Source: Lepidonotus clava
Lineage: Eukaryota; Annelida; Polychaeta; Phyllodocida; Polynoidae
DNA length: 64,000 bases
NCBI GenBank assembly: GCA_936440205.1
Contig: OW387133.1
Span: 46,526,374-46,590,373, forward strand
Reading direction: 5' to 3'
The first letter of the stretch is position 1. Every line of letters begins with the position of its first letter. A program made the position numbers and the translations under genes. The notes beneath the pieces were generated by a model. That model was not told where the DNA came from, did not search any database, and was given only the letters and a program-made list of their open reading frames with translations. Below, piece after piece: positions 34,307 through 43,224 of this stretch.

Positions 34307-37247
34307 ATATTTATATATATATATATATATGGACGTCATACATGTAATACACACATAAGTGTATTGATATTTTGTAAAATAAAAGGAAGTGCATGAAACA
34401 AGCAAAAACAGTACAGACCATCAAGTTTATTTAACTGTTAAAAGTATGTAAGTAAAATTTGGCTGGCCATACCGACGGACTCATTATGATTCAACGCTGT
34501 ATATTTGACCTTATCGCGGTTTTGCAATAGTTCAAATTTAATTGATAATAATTGTCATTTCTTTTATTCTTTTGTATTACCTTTGGCAATAATCACCTTT
34601 TCTCCTTGACTTTCTGAACGGACTTTTTCATGAAGACCAGTCATTAGTTCTTCGATCAATTGATCATTAATGGCATGTATGAACAGAACTGTATTGCTTG
34701 ATCATGATGATAATCATCCAGAAGTTTTGATTCCTTTTGGAAACCAAATATCGCGATTTATATAAATGCATGTATTATGATCTCTGAAAAATTTAAGGCA
34801 CTTCCATCCCAAACCGTGCTCCAGAACAGTATGTAATACAACCTATAACCAATTCAACCTAATAAGGCCCATTTTCTCCCTGAGGTATTTTTCTAGGCAT
34901 TCGACCTCCCTTCTTAGGTTCTTACGGAGAGCGGGTTGACCTCATTCCTCCCACTTTACTTATCGACGCCCCTCTCACTCTTATCGCGGTCGGGGGGTCG
35001 GGTCTGAGGGTCTGCCCTACTGCTGGGTACTGGAGGAGAGGCCCTCCCTCTGTGTGGGCCCGCCGATCTGTTTGTAATGGGACGCCACTCAACGCCCGGG
35101 ACCACAGTCCTTGGTACAGCGCTGCAACATCATCATGTAAAGAGGCCATCGATTATGGCCGATTAAGACTGAAAGACTCAAACTAACAGATTTCGTCAAA
35201 CTGAAAGTATTCTGCCCAAATCAAGTACATAGAAATACGTACATGTATCTTAACCTGGTTTGGCTGAGATGTATAAGAACAATTATCATTTTACTAGATG
35301 GAGTGTGTAACTCATTAACTGTATTTTGATTGATAAGTATAAATATTGTTTCATATTGGCCATGCCCTCAGTGGTCAAATGTGAGTGTTACAGACATTGC
35401 TCCTGAGCAAACCATGAAAATATTCGTGATCTGTTAAATGTATGAACAGAAGGATGAACGATGATGATTGCTACATCAAATACTTCACCCTCGCCTCAAG
35501 ACATCACACTACACCTATTTGTACAACGGTGGTAACAGTGTCAACATGCACGTATTGGTAACGTTATAGGCCTAAGATCACTGCCTTTTGGTGTTGGTCA
35601 ACATGTAGTTTTTTCCAATAACATGATCCGATGACGGAACATGTGGTCTTTGGTGTTTGCTGTCAAAGCAAATAACACACATATAGTTTGGATCGTCCAC
35701 TGATCCTGTCCATGAATAGGCTGCATAATAGGGCAACTAAATATTGTCTGAGTGTCAGTGTAACGTTTACATGTTCTACAATGACCAAACCAATAGGGCT
35801 CAATGCGGTGAACATGCAGGTATTCCATGACAAAGATGCCGGCTCTCCACACATGCCTGTATGCCGGAGAGGTTTACAGGGCACCTTGGGTCTGGAGGAG
35901 CAGGGCTCAACTCAGCCATATCATGTTTTCTTGTTTATGTCCCACTTCTCAGCGGTGGACTGGAGGCCCTGGAATCCGTCCAAACCTAAAACCCTCAGCT
36001 TGTCTCACCTGCTGGTCGCACCAGGAGGAATCTAGGTCTAGACAAAAACCCAACCCAGTTTTAAGGACTCTTAATATTCGCACTGAAGTGACTTAAATGA
36101 AACCAAAATTAATAGATGATATTTACTACATTATTTTTTATTCAGGTAAAACTATTATTGTTTATCTTGTATAATGTTATATCAATTACATTCCTCCCTC
36201 CACCCGTTTCAAATATATGCAAATAAAAACTGGAGGGAATCTGGTGGAAGTGTTGGGACTGATTGCAGCTACAGACATGGTCATGTCCGACCTGGGCAAT
36301 CGGATTTGGCCCCGACCAGTCCTCTAACTGGGCTATCTGGGGACAGTATCTCACAGGGTGCAGGCCGCCCTCACCCCGTGCCGATTTGATTCTGTCAAAC
36401 GTAGATGGTGCCCCTCCCGCGGCCTGGGGAGCCTACATTATGAGTCTGTCAAGATAAAACAATCAGACCAGACGTCGACTCGCCGCAGCACCCCCTGTTG
36501 GCATCATTAGGCCTGATGCGCCACAGATAGGTGGGCGCTGCTTTTTGTGTCACTCTAAGCGCGCCTGATACATAATCTGGTCTGGTTTTCGCCTCTTCTA
36601 GGCCTCACACGATGACGTCAGCTTTTGAGGATATTCAGGTTTTTTTCATGTGAGATATTATGATATAAAGTCACTGGTCAGAGAGCTTTTTTGAAAGCTT
36701 ATTTGTATATCATTGGAAGGCTGTACTGCCATGAAAATTACACGTCTCTTAAAGGCAAACTTGTTTACTGGTTAGTTGGTCCGTTGGTTGAGTGACATTT
36801 AATTATCAGTTATGGACATTTGCGGTCCTGTTAGGTTCTGACCAGTGGCTTGGGACACACAATAATTGAGCATGGCATTATGATTTACCTCAACAGGCAG
36901 CAAAACAGTTCAAAACATTGTTTTGGTATCACCATCATTCATCAATAATATTGAATTAGTGTTGTAATGATAATATTGTGTAATCATAAGGGAAAGTTGC
37001 TCAAAATACTCAAATTATGTAGATGCACCAAATACTTGGAGTAACTCAAAATACAAAATACCACGAAATGTATGAAAATGGTCAGGGTAACATGAAACTC
37101 AGGGTTTATGGGGTAAACATGGGAGTTATGTCATGTGATATGTTGTAGCCAATTAGCGTGTACGTCGGGCCTATAAAAGGTGGACTGTTACCCAAAAAAT
37201 AAACCAATGTCCTTCAAGGCGCTCAACTGTGAACATCTGATCTGTTG
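31137..37247. other. Mostly non-coding stretch with GC-rich blocks
   Basis: GC-rich blocks occur at about 32450-32780, 33185-33460, 33960-34120, 34920-35160 and 36240-36550. The block after the AG at 33240 is open on the plus strand for about 70 codons (it includes EVTVSGLSAQVNLEEGL) but is also open on the minus strand, so I do not call it. The block after 36273 (YRHGHVRPGQSDLAPTSP) is similarly ambiguous. The rest is AT-rich with nothing recognised. Confidence 0.4.
34268..34330. repeat. (TA)n microsatellite
   Basis: An AT dinucleotide run with two short interruptions, expected to be length-polymorphic. Confidence 0.95.
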
Positions 37248-40200
37248 TATTATTATTATTTTTTTTTTTTTGATTCAATTCTTTATTCAGGCAAAAATTA
37301 AGTTTTACAAACTTGTCTCCCATTTTTACCTGAGTTACATCGAGATAAAAATAAATCGATGCCAATAACAATGTAATTGAATACAATTCACATATATAAA
37401 TAAATAATCATAAAAGTTTCATTAAAATCAATACATACTACATATGAACTTTAAATTGAAACTATAAAAGCTCCATATTGAACCCTTGTATATAATAATT
37501 CATATTGAGCCTACTAAAGTTTCATATATATAAATCATAACAATTGCAAGACATACAAGGAAAAATAAGTACTATATCCTATGGTTCTTTCATTAGTCTA
37601 GTTTTTAACATCGTCTTGTACGTTACAATATTTTCAGTGTTACGATCACCTGGGGTTTGTTTATTCCAGATAACTGCTCCTCTATAAAACACATTCATTT
37701 TAGTTTTTTCAAAATTTGGCTTAGTAATTTTAAAATTCGGAGCAGACTGTAATCGAGTATTAACATTTGTTATTTTTAACTTCTCTTTGACTTCTAATTG
37801 CTTATACATAAATATTTTCAAATGCATTTCGTATCGGTCATCCAAAGGTCTAATATTACATTCAGTACACAAATCATTATTTGCTACATGGTGGTATGTG
37901 TTTACACAGATCCTTAAAGCCTTATAAAAATATCTATTTAATTTTTCAATATTTGCACATGTGGATCCTCGATAGATTACATCTCCATACTCCATAAAAG
38001 GTAAAACAGCAGATTTAAAAACCAATATGCTAGCTCTCTTTGTGAGATATTTTCGAATTTTTGCAAATGTAAATATCTTAAAAGACAATTGTTTAAAAAG
38101 ATCAGAAAAATGCTTATTAAAAGTCAAGTGTTCATCTAAAACAAATCCCAAATATTTATACGAACACACACATTCCAGTTTTTCATTATTTAAATATAGA
38201 TCAACACCTTGATTCTTACCCTTCTTTACTCCAGATCTCATACCATAAAAACAATATTTTGTCTTCTTTACATTAATTGTTAATCTATTTTTTGTACACC
38301 ATGCTAATGTTCTAGTCAAATTAATCTGTAAAGTAATGATCAATTCATTGACATTGTTACCAGATACATATATCACAGTGTCATCTGCATATAAAGATAC
38401 TTTACAACTATCCAGTATGTTTACAATGTCATTAATATATATTAAAAATAACAAAGGTCCCAACACACTTCCCTGGGGGACTCCACATGTAATAGGACTA
38501 GCCTTGGAGTTTACATTATTAGCCAAAGTAAATTGTTTTCTATTCGTAAGATAATTTTTCATCCATTTCAGCTCATTTCCCGTCACACCATTTAAACATA
38601 ATTTCTGGAGTAGTATATCATGATTGACAGTATCAAATGCCTTCATTAAATCCAAATAGACTGCTATTGTAATATTTTTATTATTCATTTGATCATAAAT
38701 ATCATCTAAGAAATTCGCTGTTGTACTAATTGTTGAATGTCCCGATCTGAAACCGCCCTGCCTATTATCGATTCTATTACCCTGATTAAAATGAATAGTC
38801 ATTCTGTTATGTACTATCTTTTCAATTAATTTAGTTGTTATAGTAAGGTTAGAGACAGGTCTTAAATTGTTAACTCGTGATTTATCCCCAGTTTTACGTA
38901 ATGGTGTGACTTTGGCAACTTTCCAGGAATCTGGAATAATACAGGTTTTAAAAGAACAATTAAATAAGTCAACAATCTTTTCAGGTACTGCTAAAAACGC
39001 ATCACGTATACATTCTGTGGATATATTTTCAAATCCAGATGCTTTGTTAATATTCAGATCCTTACATAATTTTAAAATCTCTTCAGTCGTTGTGATAAAT
39101 GCTGCTATTCGACCATAATATTCGTCTCCATCATAAGACCAAATTGATTTATTATTTGCCGCCAAGTTTACTCCTATATTTGTAAAAAAGTTATTGATAT
39201 AATCGGCAACTTCATCCTGTTCTATGTACTCATTTGTCAAATCAGATTTCAGATTGAAGAATGTCTTACTATTTTTAGAATTTGGAAGCACATTATAAAT
39301 ATTTTTCCAAAATTTTTTCGGATCATTCACATTTCTATTCAATTCTTCCTTTATAAAATCTGCTTTGGCCCTCCTTAACCTAACAATGCACTGATTTCTA
39401 AGATGTTTAGCTATATTCCAATCATCTAGTGCCCCAGACTTTTTTGCATCCTTTAATGCCCTGTCTTTATCCTTTATTAGTTCAATCAAAGGTGCCGATA
39501 TCCATTCATCTTTTGGCCTGGCTATTGTATATACCTTTATTGGACAATGATTATCCAAATATTCATTTAATTTCTGAAGAAAAAATTCCCATTTAACACT
39601 AGGGTCATTTGCATTATCAAAGTCCATCCACTCGATTTGTTCTAGCCAATTTCTAAAATCCTCTTTATCATAATTTCTGTACGATCTACCTTTAAAAGAT
39701 AGTTTCTCTTTTATATTTTTAAATTTTTTACGCCGTACAAATAAGATTTGATGATCGCTAATATTTATATCCATCACATGGGACTCTGCAATAATATCAC
39801 TATTTGTAATAAACAAATCTATACAGGTCTTACTATTATAAGTACTACGCGTTGGTTTATTTATAATCTGTCGCAGCCCATGTTCACTCATCAGCTGTTT
39901 AAGTTTTCTTACTACTTCATTTGTATTGTCTAGAACATCAATATTAAAATCTCCCATAAGCATAATTTCAATTTTTGTCAAGTCTATGTTACTCAAAATC
40001 GCTTCTAATTCTTGAATAAATGTATTCGAATTTCCCTGTGGTGGTCTGTAGATATTTCCAATCAATATTGTTTTGTTTGGCTTTTGTAAGATTGATATCC
40101 ATTGACTCTCCATATCCTTAGTACTACTATTCAAATAGCTAAATTTAGTATCAGAATGATTAAGCGTATTTTTGATATATATCCCCAGGCCACCACCTTT

Positions 40201-40560
40201 TTTAACATTTGCGTTTTCTGGATCAGACCATTGCCTGTCATTCCTGTAAAAAGAATAATTCTGGTTGAATACATACATATTAGAATCATGCAACTCCTTC
40301 AGCCATGTTTCCGTAATACCTAAAATATCAACATCAACATCACAGAACGTTGTTTTGATCAATTCCCATTTATTGGACATACTACGTGCGTTAAAATTAA
40401 TAATCTTCATTCCCTTAGTCTCGCATAACTTTTTCAAACTACCCATTATCGTAGACTCTTGTGTCTTTTTGTGAACATATAGAGCTTATCATATTTTTAC
40501 ATGTTTTTAGGTGAATACAGTATTTATAACCCTCACCTATATCAGACATTGTTCAAATGT
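37248..40560 (-). mobile_element. LINE (CR1/L2-like group) with complete EN-RT ORF
   Basis: On the minus strand the element runs from a leader before the ATG at 40446 through a 955-codon ORF to a 3' end marked by AATAAA (plus strand 37282-37287) and an A tract (plus-strand T run 37259-37271) followed by ATT repeats. The 5' limit is not sharp; I place it within about 100 bp of the ORF. No ORF1 was seen, so the copy is either 5'-truncated or belongs to a family with one ORF. No clear target-site duplication was found. The uninterrupted ORF suggests a recent insertion. Confidence 0.8.
37579..40446 (-). CDS. LINE endonuclease-reverse transcriptase, 955 aa
   Basis: The protein nicks DNA and copies its own RNA at the nick (target-primed reverse transcription). 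Residues about 13-240 are the APE-type endonuclease, with NFNARS, GITETWL, GGGLGIYI, GNIYRPP, MGDFNID, CIDLFITNSD and ISDHQIL. A linker holds ELIKDKDRALK and DPKKFWKNI. The reverse transcriptase follows with WKVAKVTPLRKTGD, RPVSNL, GGFRSGHST, DLMKAFDTV (near residue 600), GVPQGSVLGPLLFLIYIND and the catalytic YADD at residues 686-689, then YKYLGF in the thumb-side region. The C-terminal part lacks an obvious RNase H. All catalytic motifs that can be read by eye are present. The internal methionine before KIINFNARS is an alternative start. Activity is not shown by sequence. Confidence 0.95.
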   Translation of the reverse strand: MGSLKKLCETKGMKIINFNARSMSNKWELIKTTFCDVDVDILGITETWLKELHDSNMYVFNQNYSFYRNDRQWSDPENANVKKGGGLGIYIKNTLNHSDTKFSYLNSSTKDMESQWISILQKPNKTILIGNIYRPPQGNSNTFIQELEAILSNIDLTKIEIMLMGDFNIDVLDNTNEVVRKLKQLMSEHGLRQIINKPTRSTYNSKTCIDLFITNSDIIAESHVMDINISDHQILFVRRKKFKNIKEKLSFKGRSYRNYDKEDFRNWLEQIEWMDFDNANDPSVKWEFFLQKLNEYLDNHCPIKVYTIARPKDEWISAPLIELIKDKDRALKDAKKSGALDDWNIAKHLRNQCIVRLRRAKADFIKEELNRNVNDPKKFWKNIYNVLPNSKNSKTFFNLKSDLTNEYIEQDEVADYINNFFTNIGVNLAANNKSIWSYDGDEYYGRIAAFITTTEEILKLCKDLNINKASGFENISTECIRDAFLAVPEKIVDLFNCSFKTCIIPDSWKVAKVTPLRKTGDKSRVNNLRPVSNLTITTKLIEKIVHNRMTIHFNQGNRIDNRQGGFRSGHSTISTTANFLDDIYDQMNNKNITIAVYLDLMKAFDTVNHDILLQKLCLNGVTGNELKWMKNYLTNRKQFTLANNVNSKASPITCGVPQGSVLGPLLFLIYINDIVNILDSCKVSLYADDTVIYVSGNNVNELIITLQINLTRTLAWCTKNRLTINVKKTKYCFYGMRSGVKKGKNQGVDLYLNNEKLECVCSYKYLGFVLDEHLTFNKHFSDLFKQLSFKIFTFAKIRKYLTKRASILVFKSAVLPFMEYGDVIYRGSTCANIEKLNRYFYKALRICVNTYHHVANNDLCTECNIRPLDDRYEMHLKIFMYKQLEVKEKLKITNVNTRLQSAPNFKITKPNFEKTKMNVFYRGAVIWNKQTPGDRNTENIVTYKTMLKTRLMKEP

Positions 40561-40790
40561 AATTACAGTTTGGTCGGTATGAGCTAAATCCTCCTCTCAG
40601 TACACAGTCAATTGGGGTGGCAATAATACAAACTATGATTTAATAAATACAAAACTTATTAGGCTCCAGTATCAATCCACACAGAATTTTTCGGACTAAG
40701 GCCTATCGCATAATACATAAACATTAATTGATGCGTGCCACATTGAGGTAATCCTCCACGATACAATTCACAACAGTTCATGAAATTTGC

Positions 40791-40989
40791 TTATTTCAGG
40801 CCGTTTTCCTCATCCCTGTACTCACATAGAATGACACCTAGTTTGTTTTGCCCCGGAATTGTATTTTTCGTGATCTCGGCTGCCTTGTCCAGTGTCATGC
40901 CGCAGGCAAAATTGTCACCTCTTGTTGCCTCATACAACATACCTCGGGTTGCAAGTAGTTTTGCTTTATCATGATGCTTGAGAAATAAA
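40791..40989 (-). CDS. Terminal exon of a NADAR-domain (YbiA-like) gene
   Basis: The minus-strand frame contains the C-terminal half of a NADAR domain: an LLATRGMLYEATRGDNFACG stretch (the usual small-residue EA-T-D--WG-G block, here with F-A-C in place of W-G), then PGQNKLGVILCEYRDE, which is the diagnostic GqN-LG-iLm-vRde ending. NADAR proteins of the YbiA type are N-glycosidases linked to riboflavin intermediates and ADP-ribose chemistry. A plausible acceptor (ATTATTAG) precedes base 40989, and the frame ends at a TAA at 40791-40793. The N-terminal half, with its E-Y-Q motif, was not found upstream on the minus strand within the window, so the rest lies behind a long intron or is lost. The LINE sits about 230 bp downstream of the stop. 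It could be an orphan fragment. Confidence 0.7.
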
Positions 40990-41299
40990 CTAATAATTAT
41001 AGCTAGCACAAGCACTTGATAAGGGGTTCCAACCTGGAGACAGAGATCCTAAGGCAACTCGAGCTCCAGCCAACCTGAGGGCAACCCAGACCAAACTTGG
41101 GGGCACCAGGAAGGTGCCTCAAGGGTGGCCAGGAGATGATCTGAGCCTCTTAAAGGAAAGCTTGCATATAACTGCAAGCTAGTTATTTTTCAATGAATTA
41201 AATTCAGCATGTTATTAACAACTTGCTCTATCAATGTAAGCAAAATGGAAGGAAAATATTTAGTTTACACATAATTATGGGACATTAAAAAACTGAAAA

Positions 41300-41577
41300 G
41301 GGAAATCCCCCAATTTATGACGTAGCAAGGGGAGTTCTTGGGGAATCCCATCTGCCCTTAATAGGGAATCCCCATCCCTGTAGAATTTGCTATAAGGATT
41401 ATGGTCTCTAACCTAAAGTATATATATTTGACCTAATGCAACTCATGATAAATCAAAATATGCATCCATCTACAACTGTTCATTAATAAGGGAATCCCCA
41501 AATAACTTTAGAAGGAATTCCCATAGCTGTGACGTAGCAAGGGGAGTACTTAACAGCCCAGAATTGAGGGAACTCCC
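41300..41577. promoter_or_regulatory. Cluster of kappaB-like decamers
   Basis: Four perfect matches to the NF-kappaB/Rel consensus GGGRNWYYCC occur at 41300-41309 (GGGAAATCCC), 41340-41349 (GGGGAATCCC), 41364-41373 (GGGAATCCCC) and 41490-41499 (GGGAATCCCC). Near-matches lie at 41513-41522 and 41568-41577. They fall between the minus-strand NADAR exon and the plus-strand exon at 41754. Two 24-bp direct repeats containing GACGTAGCAAGGGGAGT (about 41316-41339 and 41529-41552) lie in the same interval, so part of the clustering may come from duplication of a repeat unit. Confidence 0.4.
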
Positions 41578-41753
41578 AAAATTAAATTGCTTTCCTGAAT
41601 TATTCTCTAAGACCTTGACATTTTTAAGTTTTTACCTTTGTAATATTTTTAGAATACTTAGATCAACTTCATTGCACAAAAGATGGCACTTCGTGAACTT
41701 ATGTGCAAGCTTTCCTTTAGGTAACCACTAGTATGTACCTGTTAAAGCAGTAG

Positions 41754-41947
41754 TTGCCTGTACTGGCGGGCCACACACTCCTCGTGAACATCTTTAGTTC
41801 ACTCGTTCTGCCGAAGGTGGCAGCAGTAGAACACTTCATGGCCATTGGTGTGAGCTACCTGGCTTGTGACCTCCGACCATCAGAATTATTAGCTGGTACA
41901 AGTGAAGAGATCCATGAGTTGAAGATTACTGATGTCAGAACAAACAT
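41754..41947 (+). CDS. Candidate exon (penultimate), product unknown
   Basis: An open block with coding-like composition reads VAAVEHFMAIGVSYLACDL followed by RPSELLAGTSEEIHELKITD. The frame is closed by TAG just upstream (41751-41753), so an acceptor at or inside the block is required; CAGTAG at 41753 and CTTTAG at about 41796 are options. It leaves two bases at an AT|GTATGT donor, exactly the phase needed by the exon at 42092. No family is recognised, and there is no signal peptide or membrane segment in the visible part. Confidence 0.45.
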
Positions 41948-42091
41948 GTATGTAAAATATATCTATGACCACAGAAAGGGAGGAAACGTCTTTTCTCATA
42001 GCTTCTTATCTTTTGGGTGAATGAATTCCTTCTTACTCCTATCACAACAAGAAGAAACTTTACTTCTTTCACTAAAAGTTTACCTTAACAG

Positions 42092-42308
42092 GAATGTTGT
42101 TTATTCAGATCGTGAGGTTCGGCTGCATGGAGCCGACGTTATGGGACGTTCTGTGGGACCACATGACCACAGAACAACTCTGATTCAGAGAGGGTTCCTC
42201 GTGTACAGGGTGACCAGCGGGGGGCGACCTGTCTGTCTCAACAGACGGCCACACCTCTCCGTCTGGTCGTCCGATCCCTGGGATGCAAATAGAAGTGCAA
42301 ATGGGTAG
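42092..42308 (+). CDS. Candidate terminal exon, product unknown
   Basis: After a pyrimidine-rich tract and CAG at 42091, the frame reads NVVYSDREVRLHGADVMGR, then GFLVYRVTSGG and HLSVWSSDPWDANRSANG before a TAG at 42306-42308. One leading base completes the codon left open at 41947, giving about 137 aa across both exons. An AATAAA lies at 42462-42467, 154 bp past the stop, consistent with a 3' end. The product is not recognised. The pair is the best-supported host gene model here apart from the NADAR exon. Confidence 0.45.
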
Positions 42309-43161
42309 AGAGGAAGGATTTACATACTTTTTTTTATATAGATATACATACATATATACATGCATATCATAATGTGTGTACAACTGAATATGTGTTAATC
42401 TGTCAATGTTGCTTCTCAAACAACATTTAGATTTCGTAGAGTCGCTTTGATCTATTCTAACAATAAATTGGGGTGAGGAATCAATACGCCAAAGTTAAAA
42501 GTTACACACTCAAGATTGAGTTTCTGCTGTTCGGGTTAGAGGAGCCCAGACAAAGGAGTCAGTCCTGGGGCAGTGACAGCCCGAGGCCCGCGGCCCCCGG
42601 CCCGGGGCGGTGACGGGGCCCGGCGGGGGGCGGGGGGCACACGGGCTGACTCGGGAAATCAACCCCGCTCAGAAACAAAAAGCCAGGAAGTGCTTAGTAA
42701 CACAAGTAGACAAGAAAAAACTCCATGTGACGATAAAAAGTGAACTGGGGTCAGCGGTGACACACGCGGCTGGCCGGGCGGGGCGGGGACGGCCACATAC
42801 CGACGTCTGATAGGTCGCCGAGCTGCTCGTCTCGGCTTCCGTGCGAGTTACTCACTCACTCTCCAATCAGATGGTTTCAATGAATGTTCCTCTTTGATGG
42901 TACGTGGGATTAGACACCACTGTTTGGAGAATTGTCATACTTCATAACTCGCGCCTCACCATGATGCCTCAATCTGAACATTTCTGTTCTTTTACAAAGA
43001 AAATCAGCTACACTCGTCTCGCTTTTCAGTCGTTTTTTTAAAAAACCAATCCCTTTCTTTATTCCCCCCCCCCCTAACCCCGCTTCCTAATTCCTTTCAA
43101 CCTTTCTCCCTTTCTTTCATCAACGTCTCCCCCGAAAACATGTTTTGAAAATGACTTATAG
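42309..43161. other. 3' flank and non-coding sequence
   Basis: It contains the AATAAA at 42462-42467 and a CpG-rich island at about 42540-42830 rich in GGCCCGG-type runs, with no convincing frame. Confidence 0.5.
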
Positions 43162-43224
43162 GCGACAGTTATTGATGCGACAGATAGAGTTAGTCGTCCA
43201 CTTGATCCCCGTGTGGATTATGAT
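43162..43224 (+). CDS. Candidate internal exon, 21 codons, product unknown
   Basis: A 63-bp block between an acceptor (ATGACTTATAG, weak pyrimidine tract) and a good donor (GAT|GTAAGT). It reads ATVIDATDRVSRPLDPRVDY plus D, phase 0 on both sides. The exit phase fits the phase-0 entry of the exon at 54096. It is short, so it depends on that chain for support. Confidence 0.3.

Noticed and set aside
36273-36390. Open block after GATTGCAG (YRHGHVRPGQSDLAPTSP)
   Set aside because: The donor would be a poor GGTGCA and overlapping frames are also open.
38027-40474. Several plus-strand open frames
   Set aside because: They are antisense shadows of the LINE protein encoded on the minus strand.
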